Shown: positions 46,678 to 55,005 of the stretch, piece after piece
How positions within the stretch are numbered: the stretch's first letter is position 1
How the letters are laid out: each line of letters opens with the position of its first letter
Translations under genes and position numbers: made by a program
Source of the DNA: Roseococcus microcysteis
GTDB lineage: Bacteria > Pseudomonadota > Alphaproteobacteria > Acetobacterales > Acetobacteraceae
Direction: 5' to 3'
Assembly (NCBI RefSeq): GCF_014764365.1
Contig: NZ_CP061718.1
Span: forward strand, 2,372,501-2,436,500
DNA length: 64,000 nt
The notes under the pieces: generated by a model
Told to the model about the DNA's origin: nothing
Database searches by the model: none
Seen by the model: only the letters and a program-made list of their open reading frames with translations

Positions 46678-47229
46678 ATGGTGCGGCTGGACGTGATCAC
46701 GACCCGGGGCGGCGATGGGGGCGAGACCTCGCTCGGCGATGGCAGCCGGGTGCGGAAGGACGCGCTGCGCGTCGAGGCCTATGGCACGGTGGACGAGGTG
46801 AACGCCGTGCTGGGCATTCTTCGCCTGTACCTCGACGCCGAAGCCGATGCGATGGTGGCGCGCATCCAGAACGACCTGTTCGACCTGGGCGCCGATCTCT
46901 GCGTGCCGGGCGCCGCGGGCGGGCGGCTGCGCGTGACCGCCGCGCAATGCCTGCGCCTCGAACAGGAGGTGGCGGCCATGAACGCGCATATTCCGCCGCT
47001 GCGCAGCTTCGTGCTGCCCGGCGGAAGCGCCGCCGCCGCGCACGCGCATCTGGCCCGCACCGTGGCCCGCCGCGCCGAACGCCTGGTGGTGGCGCTGGCC
47101 GCCGCGGAGGAGGTGAACGCCGAGGCGGTGCGCTACCTCAACCGCCTCTCGGACCATCTGTTTGTGCTGGCGCGGCGCTGCAACGACAATGGCGCGCGGG
47201 ACGTGGCCTGGGTGCCGGGGCGGGGTTAG
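46678..47229 (+). CDS. pduO: Cob(I)alamin adenosyltransferase, PduO type
   Basis: A 183-residue ATP:cob(I)alamin adenosyltransferase making adenosylcobalamin. It shows the family start [40 protein letters not shown], the central [16 protein letters not shown] and the C-terminal active-site block [20 protein letters not shown]. It lies 11 bases after tonB. The TAG stop codon lies inside a dispersed repeat (R1). The function matches the riboswitch-controlled receptor gene about 3 kb away on the other strand. Confidence 0.94.
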   Translation: MVRLDVITTRGGDGGETSLGDGSRVRKDALRVEAYGTVDEVNAVLGILRLYLDAEADAMVARIQNDLFDLGADLCVPGAAGGRLRVTAAQCLRLEQEVAAMNAHIPPLRSFVLPGGSAAAAHAHLARTVARRAERLVVALAAAEEVNAEAVRYLNRLSDHLFVLARRCNDNGARDVAWVPGRG

Positions 47230-47320
47230 AGCGGGATGCGTTGAGGTGGAATCACCGAGAACGCTGAATCCCGCTCTCACCAAAGGTTGGAACAGGCTGC
47301 GTGAACGCAGCATGCTCTAG
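47226..47320 (+). repeat. R1 structured intergenic repeat, copy 2
   Basis: About 95 bp. Perfect nested stems: GAGCGGGAT/ATCCCGCTC enclosing GCGTT/AACGC and GGTG-GAAT-CACC, then GCTGCG-TGAA-CGCAGC, ending GCTCTAG. It lacks the extra GTGAACGCA unit found in copies 1 and 3. The TAG of the left end is the pduO stop codon. Confidence 0.85.
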
Positions 47321-47324
47321 CGAC

Positions 47325-47351
47325 TGATCGCCGAAGGCGTGAATCAGCCGC
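47325..47351 (+). repeat. R2 dispersed hairpin repeat, copy C (short form)
   Basis: TGATCGCCGAAGGCGTGAATCAGCCGC matches both ends of the other R2 copies but lacks the central stem. It follows R1 copy 2 by four bases, so the two repeat families are adjacent here. Confidence 0.6.
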
Positions 47352-47362
47352 GTGGCGTCGCC

Positions 47363-48280
47363 CTACAACAGGCCCTCGCGGCGGAAGCTCAACACCTCGC
47401 CATTGCCGATGATCAGGTGGTCATGCACGGCGATGGAGAGGATCTCGCCCGCCGCCTTCACCTCGCGCGTCATCTCGATGTCGGCGCGCGAGGGGGTGGG
47501 GTCGCCGCTGGGGTGGTTGTGCACCAGGATCAGCGCGGTGGCGTGCAGTTCCAGCGCGCGCTTCACCACCTCGCGCGGATAGACGGGCGTGTGGTTCACC
47601 GTGCCGCGCGCCTGGGCCTCATCCGCGATCAGCCGGTTCTTGCTGTCCAGGAACAGGATGCGGAACTGCTCGGTCTTCTCCCGCGCCATGACCAGCTTCA
47701 GGTAATCCATCAGCAGGTCCCACTTGTTCAGCACGGGCGCGTCCATCACCTCGGCGCGCGCCATCCGCAGGGCCGAGGCCTGCACCAGCTTCAGCGCCGC
47801 CACGCTGTGCGGGCCCAGGCCGCGCGCGTCCATCAGCGCCTGCTGCGGGGCGGCCAGCACCTGGGCGAAGCTGCCGAAGCGGTTGATCAGCGCCTTGGCC
47901 AGCGGCTTGGTGTCGCCCTTGGGCATGGCGAGGAAAAGCAGCATCTCCAGCAATTCGTAATCGGCCAGGGCGTCGGGGCCGCGCGTCAGCAGCTTGTCCC
48001 GCATGCGGGCGCGGTGGCCGTGCGGGCCGGTGCTGGCGAAGGGGAGCACGGCCGCGTCGGACGGGGTCCCGTCGGGCTGGCGGGGGAGTTCGCGCGAAAG
48101 CGCGCCGCTCTCCCGCAAGGCCGGCCCAGGGCGGCCGCCCGTGTCACGAAAGCCCCCCGCCTCGGCGCGGCCGCCGCGATAGACCGCATCCGGATAGCGC
48201 GGGCCGGCCGAGGCCCGCGCCGAGGCGCCGCGTTCCGCGGGCAGGACGCGCCGCACCAAGGCTTGCCACCACATCATCAT
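47363..48280 (-). CDS. radC: RadC family JAB/MPN-domain protein
   Basis: A 305-residue protein of the RadC (UPF0758) family. The N-terminal about 85 residues are variable and low complexity. Next come a helix-hairpin-helix-like region ([20 protein letters not shown] and [14 protein letters not shown]) and a C-terminal JAB metalloprotease-like domain whose metal motif is readable in [18 protein letters not shown]. Despite its name, a direct repair role is doubtful. An AT-rich region precedes the start. Confidence 0.93.
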   Translation of the reverse strand: MMMWWQALVRRVLPAERGASARASAGPRYPDAVYRGGRAEAGGFRDTGGRPGPALRESGALSRELPRQPDGTPSDAAVLPFASTGPHGHRARMRDKLLTRGPDALADYELLEMLLFLAMPKGDTKPLAKALINRFGSFAQVLAAPQQALMDARGLGPHSVAALKLVQASALRMARAEVMDAPVLNKWDLLMDYLKLVMAREKTEQFRILFLDSKNRLIADEAQARGTVNHTPVYPREVVKRALELHATALILVHNHPSGDPTPSRADIEMTREVKAAGEILSIAVHDHLIIGNGEVLSFRREGLL

Positions 48281-48317
48281 CGCCCTTCTGGCCGCAGGGG
48301 GCGTGACATACCATCTC

Positions 48318-48372
48318 AGGTTTCCATGGAAAGTAATTTTTCATTCACATTTTTACTTATTGGTAAAATTTC
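48318..48372 (-). promoter_or_regulatory. AT-rich upstream region of radC with an inverted repeat
   Basis: About 55 bases are strikingly AT-rich for this genome and lie just upstream of radC. They include TTTTAC-TTATTG-GTAAAA, a 6-bp perfect inverted repeat with a 6-base spacer that could be an operator. The T-rich end also serves the btuB terminator. Confidence 0.5.
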
Positions 48373-48400
48373 GGCGGCGGGCAGATCCGCGCCCGCCGCC
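48365..48400 (-). terminator. Terminator of the BtuB-like receptor gene
   Basis: On the minus strand a perfect 10-bp stem GGCGGCGGGC/GCCCGCCGCC with an 8-base loop is followed by GAAATTTT. It lies 9 bases after the receptor stop codon. Confidence 0.8.
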
Positions 48401-48409
48401 CCCTCCGCC

Positions 48410-50353
48410 TCAGAAGCCGAAGCGCGTGCCCACCAGCAGGCTGCGCCCGGGCGTCTGGAAGCCGTTCACCGGCTCCCACCGGGAATTGCCCAGGTTGCGG
48501 CCCTCCACGAAGGCGGTGATGCCCTCGCGCACCACATAGCTGGCGGTGATGTTGAACAGCGTGCCCGTCTTGTTCCGCCGCTCCGTGGTGAAGGCGGTGC
48601 CGTCGTCGCGGTAGCTCGCGAAGGCGCCCTCGGGCGAGCGGCCGGTGAATTGCAGCTGCGGCGCGATGACCAGCCCCGGCAGCGGCGTCAGGCGCGCGGT
48701 GGCGCTGATCACATGCTCCGGCCGGCGGGGCAGCGGGCGGCGGGTGCGGGCATCGGTGGCGTCCGTGATGGTCCAGCCCAGCTCGGCCGAGAGCCAGGGC
48801 GCGGGCCGCACCGCCAGCGTCAGCTCCACGCCCTGAAGGTTCGCGCGGTCCACATTGGCGACGCTCGTCCCCTGGAAGATGATGAGGTCCCGCACGCGGG
48901 ACTGGAACCAGGTGGCGCCCAGCGTGGCGAAATCCGCCCGGCCAAAGAGCGGCAGGTCGAGCTCACCCCCCAGCTCATAGCCCAGGCTGCGCTCGGGCCG
49001 CAGGTTCGGGTTGCCGCGGAAGGTGGTGCCGATGGTGCCGAAGCGCTGGAACAGCGAGGGCGCGTTGAAGCCGCTGCCGCCCGAGGCGCGCAGCCGCGCC
49101 CCCAGCTCCGGCACGTGATAGACCAGGCCGGCGCGCCAGGTGGTGGCGCCGGTGAAGCTGCCCACCGCATCGTGGCGCAGCCCGGCCGTCACGTCCATCC
49201 GGTTCCACAGCCGGTATTGCAGGGCGATGTGGCCGGCCGTGCTGTCCTGGGCGGCATTCACGCGCGTCTGGAAGGGGGTGTTGCCGGCCAGGCTGAACAC
49301 CTCCTCGCGCGCATGGGTCACGCCGAAATTCAGCGCGCCGTCGGTGGCGAAGCCCAGCCCCGGCAGGCGCAGCGTGTTGCCCCAGTCGAAGCCCAGCCGC
49401 TCGCCCCGGTAATAGTCGCGGGTGGAGGCGGTGCTGCGCGCGTCGGGCAGGTTCACATAGGCGCGGCGGTCCTGGGTGAAGGCCACGCGGAAGCCCGTGG
49501 TCCAGAGCCCGTCCAGCAGCCGCGTCTCGGCGCGGAGCTGGCCCATGAAGCGCCGGTCATCGCCCGTGAAGTTCGGGTCGTCGCGCGGCACGCTGTCCAG
49601 GTCGAAGCGGTTCTGGCGGTAGCGCAGCGTGCCCTCGACGCGGCTGCCCTCCACGGGCGTCCAGCCCAGGCGCAGGGCCAGCGCGCCGCCCTGCAAGCCG
49701 TCGCGCTCGTTCAGGGTGCGGGTGAAGCGGCGGGCGGTGGCGTTGAAGCCATCGGTGCTGATGCCATTGGCGCTGGCCAGGTAGTCGAAGGCGCCGAGGG
49801 TGCCGGTGGCGCCCAGCCCCCCGCGCACCGTGCCCTGGGTGCCGCCCGCCAGCTCGCCATAGGGCGCGAAGGGGCGGCTGGCGGCGCGGCGGGTGACGAG
49901 GTTCACGACGCCGCCCACCGCCGCACTCCCGTAGAGCGAGGAGGCCGGGCCGCGCAGCACCTCGATGCGCTCCACGTCGAAGAGCAGGTCATTGCCGAAG
50001 TTGAAGGCGCCATTGGCCTCGGAGGGGTCGTTCAGCGGCACCCCGTCCAGCAGCACCAGCACGGAGCGGCTGGAATTGCCGCGCAGGAAGACGCTGGCCT
50101 GCTGCCCCGGCCCCCCCGATTGCGCGAGGCGCAGCCCCGGCACGGCGGAGAGCGCCTCGGCCACGGTGGCATGGCCGCGCTCCTCGATCTGCTGGCGGGT
50201 GATGACGGTGATGGAGGCCGGCACGCGCTCCAGCGCCGTGGGCACGCGGGTGGCGGTGACGATGGTCTCGGGCAGGGCCGTGGCCGCCTCCTGGGCAAGC
50301 ACGGGCAAGGAAGCCGCCAGCAGGGCGGCGGTGGACAGCAACAGATGGCGCAT
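48410..50353 (-). CDS. btuB: TonB-dependent outer membrane receptor, BtuB-like (corrinoid)
   Basis: A 647-residue outer-membrane receptor. It has a signal peptide (MRHLLLSTAALLAASLPVLA) and a TonB-box-like stretch in ETIVTATRVPTALERVPASI. A plug domain follows with VPLNDPSEANGAFNFGNDLL and ERIEVLRGPASSLYGSAAVG, then a 22-strand-type barrel ending in GTRFGF. The cobalamin riboswitch 135 bases upstream of the start identifies the regulated ligand as cobalamin or a related corrinoid and supports BtuB. TonB and PduO genes are within 5 kb. No btuCDF transporter is in the window. Confidence 0.92.
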   Translation of the reverse strand: MRHLLLSTAALLAASLPVLAQEAATALPETIVTATRVPTALERVPASITVITRQQIEERGHATVAEALSAVPGLRLAQSGGPGQQASVFLRGNSSRSVLVLLDGVPLNDPSEANGAFNFGNDLLFDVERIEVLRGPASSLYGSAAVGGVVNLVTRRAASRPFAPYGELAGGTQGTVRGGLGATGTLGAFDYLASANGISTDGFNATARRFTRTLNERDGLQGGALALRLGWTPVEGSRVEGTLRYRQNRFDLDSVPRDDPNFTGDDRRFMGQLRAETRLLDGLWTTGFRVAFTQDRRAYVNLPDARSTASTRDYYRGERLGFDWGNTLRLPGLGFATDGALNFGVTHAREEVFSLAGNTPFQTRVNAAQDSTAGHIALQYRLWNRMDVTAGLRHDAVGSFTGATTWRAGLVYHVPELGARLRASGGSGFNAPSLFQRFGTIGTTFRGNPNLRPERSLGYELGGELDLPLFGRADFATLGATWFQSRVRDLIIFQGTSVANVDRANLQGVELTLAVRPAPWLSAELGWTITDATDARTRRPLPRRPEHVISATARLTPLPGLVIAPQLQFTGRSPEGAFASYRDDGTAFTTERRNKTGTLFNITASYVVREGITAFVEGRNLGNSRWEPVNGFQTPGRSLLVGTRFGF

Positions 50354-50487
50354 GGGGTTCCCCCGGGTTGCGCGTGACGACATGCCGCGCGGGGGCATCC
50401 CCGCACGACGGCTGACGTCGAGCCCGCATCCGGAACAGGGTTCCGTGGCACCGGTGCACCCCGCCCGGCACGCGCGAGAACAACTCT

Positions 50488-50667
50488 GCGACGGCCGGTC
50501 TCCTGGCTCGCGGGTCCTGGCCAGGGTCCGCCTTCTCACCCCGGGATGGGGGCAATGGCGATATGGACCCGGGCTCGCCGCCTACAGTTGCGGGGGCAGC
50601 CGCGGATTGGCGGGGACTGGCCCCGCGTCGCGCGTTCCCGTTTCACCCCTCATCGGGGCACCGTCGC
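50488..50667 (-). ncRNA. Cobalamin riboswitch upstream of btuB
   Basis: Read on the minus strand, the region has the cobalamin riboswitch landmarks in order: an outer stem GCGACGG/CCGTCGC closing 50488-50667, GGGTGAAACGGGAACGCG, the block CTGCCCCCGCAACTGTA (50583-50599) and the B12 box AGCCAGGAGACCGGCCGT (50491-50508). It lies in the leader of the outer-membrane receptor gene and should lower receptor expression when cobalamin is plentiful. Confidence 0.95.
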
Positions 50668-50848
50668 ATGGGGCCATGTAGTCCGGCCGGGAACGGGGTG
50701 CCAAGGCGGTTCCGCAAGCCATGAACCGGCCCCGCAAAAAAATTTTCTGAATCTATGGTAACCACCTTGAAAGGCTGATGGCCGCTTGGCACATGGCTGC
50801 CCGGCCCAAGAGGCATGGCTCGCGGGCAAGCGAAGGGACATCACACCA
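50668..50848. promoter_or_regulatory. Divergent promoter region between the riboswitch and aapJ
   Basis: Non-coding spacer of about 180 bases serving the btuB leader to the left and aapJ to the right. It contains AAAAAAATTTT at 50736-50746, the only clearly AT-rich patch. I see no sigma-54 site with correct spacing and no recognisable operator. Confidence 0.5.
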
Positions 50849-51880
50849 ATGAAGCTCACCGCGTTCGCCGCCGCCGCGGCGGCGTTCCTGATGTTCGGCC
50901 CGAGCCAGGCGATGGCCGGGCGCGACCTCGACCAGATCCGCGCCCGCGGGCAGCTGCTCTGCGGCGTGCAGGGCCCCTCCAACCCCGGGTTCGGTTTCCC
51001 CAACGCCCAGGGCCAATGGCAGGGCTTCAACGTGGAGGTCTGCCGCTCGGTCGCCATCACCATCTTCGGCGACCCCAACCGCGTGCAGTTCGTGCCCGTG
51101 ACGACGCAGAGCCGCTTCCCGGCCCTCTCCTCGGGCGAGGTGGACATCCTCTCCAACAACTCGACCTGGACGCTGACGCGCGACAGCAACGTCAACCGCT
51201 TCAACTTCCCGGCCATCGTCTTCTACGACGGCCAGTCCATGATGGTGCCCCGGCGCCTGAACGTGACCAGCGCGCGGCAGCTGGACGGCGCCACCGTCTG
51301 CGTGCAGCCCGGCACGACGACCGAGCTGAACCTCGCGGACTACTTCCGCCAGCACAACATGCGCTTCACCCCCGTGGTGGTGGCCGACCTGGACGAGCTG
51401 CGCCGCGCCTATGACAGCGGCCGCTGCGACGTGTTCACCAATGACTTCGCCGCTCTCGCCGCCCAGCGCACCCTGCTGAGCCGCCCGGCCGACCACGTCA
51501 TCCTGCCCGAGCGCATCTCGAAGGAGCCGCTGGGCCCCGTGATCCGCCAGGGGGATGAGGAGCTGACGAACATCGTCGCCTGGACCGTCTTCGCCCTGGT
51601 CGAGGCGGAGGAACTCGGCATCACCCAGGCCAATGTCGAGCAGATCGCCGGCAGCAGCACCAACCCCATCGTCCGCCGCTTCCTCGGCGTCGAGGGCAAT
51701 ATGGGCGAAAGCATCAACGCCGCCCGCGGCGACTATGCGCGCCAGATCATCCGCACCTTCGGCAATTACGGCGAGATCTATGAGCGCTGGCTGGGCGAGC
51801 GCACGCCGCTCGGCCTCGAGCGCGGCATGAACCGCACCTGGATGAATGGCGGCCTGCTCTACGCGCCGCCGGCCCGCTGA
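50849..51880 (+). CDS. aapJ: General L-amino acid ABC transporter substrate-binding protein
   Basis: The 343-residue periplasmic receptor of an Aap-type broad-specificity amino acid importer. The signal peptide is MKLTAFAAAAAAFLMFGPSQ, ending AMA. The mature start LDQIRARGQLLCGVQGPSNP is characteristic of AapJ. Further blocks are GQWQGFNVEVCRSVAITIFG and SGEVDILSNNSTWTLTRDSN, with RGDYARQIIRTFGNYGEIYE near the C-terminus. ATG 50849 is taken; an in-frame ATG at 50786 precedes a less likely leader. First gene of aapJ-aapQ-aapM. Confidence 0.95.
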   Translation: MKLTAFAAAAAAFLMFGPSQAMAGRDLDQIRARGQLLCGVQGPSNPGFGFPNAQGQWQGFNVEVCRSVAITIFGDPNRVQFVPVTTQSRFPALSSGEVDILSNNSTWTLTRDSNVNRFNFPAIVFYDGQSMMVPRRLNVTSARQLDGATVCVQPGTTTELNLADYFRQHNMRFTPVVVADLDELRRAYDSGRCDVFTNDFAALAAQRTLLSRPADHVILPERISKEPLGPVIRQGDEELTNIVAWTVFALVEAEELGITQANVEQIAGSSTNPIVRRFLGVEGNMGESINAARGDYARQIIRTFGNYGEIYERWLGERTPLGLERGMNRTWMNGGLLYAPPAR

Positions 51881-51893
51881 GCCTGCGTTGAAC

Positions 51894-51972
51894 GCGGCCG
51901 CCGTCCTTGAGCGGCTGATTCACGCCTTCGGTGTTTCCACCGAAGGCGATCAGACGCCAGCACGGCGGCCGC
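51894..51972. repeat. Large palindrome containing R2 copy D, between aapJ and aapQ
   Basis: A perfect 11-bp outer inverted repeat GCGGCCGCCGT (51894-51904) / ACGGCGGCCGC (51962-51972) encloses R2 copy D in inverted orientation (51911-51953), whose centre is TTCGGTG-TTTC-CACCGAA. The whole can fold into a long interrupted hairpin just after the aapJ stop codon. In binding-protein operons such structures often protect the receptor mRNA or limit read-through; that role is inferred here. Confidence 0.75.
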
Positions 51973-52003
51973 ACCCCCTGTCACCCCCTTCGGATTTTCC
52001 GGC

Positions 52004-53185
52004 ATGAGCAGCACCGCCGCCCTGGCCCCGCCCCGGCCCCTCATTCCCCTGCCCGGCGGCCATTCGATGCGCGGGGTGCTGTGGCAGGCGGGGCTGGCCA
52101 TCGCCGTCATCCTCATCGGCTGGTCGCTCTACAACAACATGCTGGCCAACATGGCCGCGCGCGGCCTGCAATTCGGCTTCGGCTTCCTGAACCGCAGCGC
52201 CGGCATCCCCATCGGCGAGCACCTCATCCCCTACACCCCGGCCGACACCTACCAGCGCGCGCTGACGGTGGGGCTGCTGAACACGCTGCGCGTGGCGGTG
52301 ATCGGCGTGGTGCTGGCCACGGTGCTGGGCATCCTGCTCGGCCTCGCGCGGCTGTCCTCCAACCCGCTGCTGCGCGGGCTGACGGGCGGCTATATCGAGG
52401 TGATCCGCAACACGCCGCTGGTGCTGCAGCTGGTGTTCTGGCACGCCATCGTGCTCCAGCTTCCCTCGGTGCGGCAGGCGCTGAACCCGCTGCCGGGCCT
52501 CTATCTCTCGCAGCGCGGCCTCAAGACGCCGGCGCTGATGGCCGACACGGCGCTGTTCTGGGCCGCCGTCGCGGTGGGCGTGGCGCTGCTGGCCTGGTGG
52601 CTGCTGCTGCGGCGCGAACGCGCGCGGCAGGAAGCGACCGGCGAGCGCCGCGCCACCTGGGCGCCGGGCCTCGCGCTGCTGTTCGGCCTGCCCATCCTGG
52701 CGGGCTACGTCATCGGCGCACCCAGTGTGGAATGGCCGGTGCTGGCGGGCTTCAATTTCCGCGGCGGGCTGACCCTCTCGCCCGAATTCTTCGCGCTGCT
52801 GCTGGGCCTCGTGATCTACACGGCGGCCTTCATCGCCGAGATCGTGCGGGCGGGCATCCAGTCCGTGCAGCGCGGGCAGTGGGAGGCGGCCCGCGCGTTG
52901 GGCCTCGCGCCCGGGCGCATCATGCGCCTCGTCATCCTGCCGCAGGCGCTGCGCGTCATCATTCCGCCGCTGACCAGCCAATACCTGAACCTGACGAAGA
53001 ACTCCTCGCTGGCCGTCGTCATCGGCTATCCGGATCTGGTGTCGGTGGCCAACACCTCCATCAACCAGACGGGCCAAGCGGTGGAGGTGATCGCGATCTT
53101 CATGGCGGTCTATCTCATCATCTCGCTCGTCACCTCGCTGCTGATGAACCTCTACAACCGCGCCGTCGCGCTGAAGGAGCGGTGA
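52004..53185 (+). CDS. aapQ: General L-amino acid ABC transporter permease AapQ
   Basis: A 393-residue inner-membrane permease of the HisM/Aap family. It has an extended N-terminal region (LWQAGLAIAVILIGWSLYNN) and the inner-membrane component segments TLRVAVIGVVLATVLGILLG and VIRNTPLVLQLVFWHA. The ATPase-contact (EAA) loop is QSVQRGQWEAARALGLAPGR followed by VILPQALRVIIPPLTSQYLN. It pairs with AapM 3 bases downstream. A large palindrome separates it from aapJ. Confidence 0.95.
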   Translation: MSSTAALAPPRPLIPLPGGHSMRGVLWQAGLAIAVILIGWSLYNNMLANMAARGLQFGFGFLNRSAGIPIGEHLIPYTPADTYQRALTVGLLNTLRVAVIGVVLATVLGILLGLARLSSNPLLRGLTGGYIEVIRNTPLVLQLVFWHAIVLQLPSVRQALNPLPGLYLSQRGLKTPALMADTALFWAAVAVGVALLAWWLLLRRERARQEATGERRATWAPGLALLFGLPILAGYVIGAPSVEWPVLAGFNFRGGLTLSPEFFALLLGLVIYTAAFIAEIVRAGIQSVQRGQWEAARALGLAPGRIMRLVILPQALRVIIPPLTSQYLNLTKNSSLAVVIGYPDLVSVANTSINQTGQAVEVIAIFMAVYLIISLVTSLLMNLYNRAVALKER

Positions 53186-53188
53186 GCG

Positions 53189-54265
53189 ATGTCCACCACC
53201 ACAGCCCCCGCCCTGCCCACCCTCGCCGAACGCGCGCGCGACTTCGCGAAGGCCTGCTTCACCGGGCCGCTCAACATCGCCATCAGCCTGGCCTGCATCG
53301 CGCTGCTGGCCTGGGTCATCCCGCCCATGTTCCGCTGGGCGGTGCTGGACGCCACCTGGTCGGGCACGGCGGCGGAATGCCGCGCGGCGGGCGGCGCCTG
53401 CTGGGCCTTCGTGCGGGAGAAATTCTGGTTCTCCATCTTCGGCCTCTACCCCTTCGAGGAGCGCTGGCGGCCGGCGACCATGATGGTGATCCTGGTCACG
53501 CTCGTCATCGCCTCCACCATCCGCCGCTTCTGGACGCGCTGGCTGCTGCTGGCCTGGGCGGTGGCGGCGGTGGCGATGTGGACGCTGATGCGCGGCGGCG
53601 TCTTCGGCCTGCCCTTCGTCGAGACGCGGCAATGGGGCGGCCTCGCCATCACGGGCATCATCGCGGTCTATGGGCTGGCGCTGGGCTATCCGCTCGCCAT
53701 CCTGCTGGCGCTGGGGCGGCGCAGCGAATTGCCGCTGGTGCGCTGGTTCTGCACCGCCATCATCGAGTGCGTGCGCGGCGTGCCGCTGATCTCGCTGCTG
53801 TTCATGGCGGCCATCATGCTGCCGCTGTTCATGCCGCAGGGCGTGACGGTGGACCGGCTGGTGCGGGTGCTCTTCGCCTACACCCTGTTCACCGCGGCCT
53901 ACATGGCCGAGGTGGTGCGCGGCGGGCTGCAGGCCATGCCGCGCGGGCAGTATGAGGCGGCGGATGCGCTGGGCCTGTCCTACTGGAAGAAGATGCGCCT
54001 CATCATCCTGCCGCAGGCGCTGACCATCACCATCCCCGCGCAGGTGAACACCTTCATCGGCCTGTTCAAGGACACGACGCTGGTGGTGGTGATCGGCGTG
54101 TTCGACTTCTTCACGACGCTGCGCGCCTCGCTGGGCGACCCCAACTGGCTGGGCTTCCCGACCGAGGCCTATGTCTACGCGGCGGCCGTCTACTTCGTGC
54201 TGTGCTTCGCCATGTCGAAATACAGCCAGCGGCTGGAGCGGGATTTCACGCCGGCGGGGAGGTGA
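53189..54265 (+). CDS. aapM: General L-amino acid ABC transporter permease AapM
   Basis: A 358-residue inner-membrane permease, the second of the Aap pair. It shows the periplasmic cysteine-bearing segment GTAAECRAAGGACWAFVREK, ECVRGVPLISLLFMAAIMLP and the EAA loop QAMPRGQYEAADALGLSYWK followed by IILPQALTITIPAQVNTFIG. The ATPase gene aapP, expected next, is not present: repeat R1 begins one base after the stop codon and the next gene is on the other strand. The energy-coupling subunit must be encoded elsewhere. Confidence 0.95.
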   Translation: MSTTTAPALPTLAERARDFAKACFTGPLNIAISLACIALLAWVIPPMFRWAVLDATWSGTAAECRAAGGACWAFVREKFWFSIFGLYPFEERWRPATMMVILVTLVIASTIRRFWTRWLLLAWAVAAVAMWTLMRGGVFGLPFVETRQWGGLAITGIIAVYGLALGYPLAILLALGRRSELPLVRWFCTAIIECVRGVPLISLLFMAAIMLPLFMPQGVTVDRLVRVLFAYTLFTAAYMAEVVRGGLQAMPRGQYEAADALGLSYWKKMRLIILPQALTITIPAQVNTFIGLFKDTTLVVVIGVFDFFTTLRASLGDPNWLGFPTEAYVYAAAVYFVLCFAMSKYSQRLERDFTPAGR

Positions 54266-54371
54266 CTAGAGCGGGATGCGTTGAGGTGGAATCACCGAAA
54301 ACGCTGAATCCCGCCTCTCAACAAAGGTGAGAGCAGGCTGCGTGAACGCAGGTGAACGCAGCATGCTCTAG
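54266..54371 (+). repeat. R1 structured intergenic repeat, copy 3
   Basis: About 106 bp from CTAGAGC to GCTCTAG. It carries the extra GTGAACGCAG unit like copy 1. It begins immediately after the aapM stop codon. The right-hand CTAG supplies the TAG stop codon of the convergent exoD gene (54368-54370, minus strand). Confidence 0.85.
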
Positions 54372-55003
54372 AACACCCAGCCCAGCGCCTGGATCGCCAT
54401 CCAGGCCAGCACCAGCAGCACGGCCGCGGCGAAGAGGTTGCCCAGCGTGGCCAGCACCACGCCGATGCCCACCACCCGGCTGTCCTGCTCGACCACGCCG
54501 AGCGACATGATGATGGTGCCGAAGGCGGGCGGGGCATTGGTGCCCGGCCCGGGCAGGATGAGCATCACGGCCGAGATGACCGTGAGCCAGCCCACCATCC
54601 GGTCACCCCAATTCGACAGGAAGACACCAGGCCGCGGGCGCACGAAGCGCTCCACCCGCTTCAGCGGGCCGGAGGTCACGTCGGCCAGGCGCAGCAGGTC
54701 CTCGCGCTTGATGGATTGCCGCGCGATGAAGCGCGGCAGCTTGGGCACCTTCAGCCCCAGCCCCATCTGCGCGCCCAGGATCAGCATGGGAATGCCGAAG
54801 ACCGAGGCCATGCCCGGCAGCAGCGCGGGCAGGCACAGCAGCAGGATCAACAGGCCGAAGGCGCGCTCACCGAAGGCCTCGGCCATTTCGCCGAGCGTGA
54901 TGCGCGCGCCGGGAAATTGCGCCGCCACCTCGCGCACGATGCGCGAGATGGGGGCGGAGGGATGCGCCTCCGGCAGCGGGTCGAGGGGGTGACCCGCTTC
55001 CAC
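54368..55003 (-). CDS. ExoD family exopolysaccharide biosynthesis protein
   Basis: A 211-residue membrane protein of the ExoD family, originally linked to exopolysaccharide production and alkali tolerance in rhizobia; the biochemical role is unknown. It has ARITLGEMAEAFGERAFGLL, a hydrophobic pair (LILLLCLPALLPGMASVFGI) and two further C-terminal membrane segments. The start is a GTG at 55003, two bases after the enoyl-CoA hydratase stop, so probably co-transcribed with it. The TAG stop codon falls in repeat R1. Confidence 0.88.
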   Translation of the reverse strand: MEAGHPLDPLPEAHPSAPISRIVREVAAQFPGARITLGEMAEAFGERAFGLLILLLCLPALLPGMASVFGIPMLILGAQMGLGLKVPKLPRFIARQSIKREDLLRLADVTSGPLKRVERFVRPRPGVFLSNWGDRMVGWLTVISAVMLILPGPGTNAPPAFGTIIMSLGVVEQDSRVVGIGVVLATLGNLFAAAVLLVLAWMAIQALGWVF

Positions 55004-55005
55004 CG

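Noticed and set aside
47339..50377. Plus-strand open frame of 1,012 codons across radC and btuB
   Set aside because: Antisense to two well-supported genes, and the translation is His/Gly/Arg-rich without domains.
50783..50800. Sigma-54 promoter-like TGGCAC upstream of aapJ
   Set aside because: The GG-GC spacing is one base short of that needed and the -12 element is poor.
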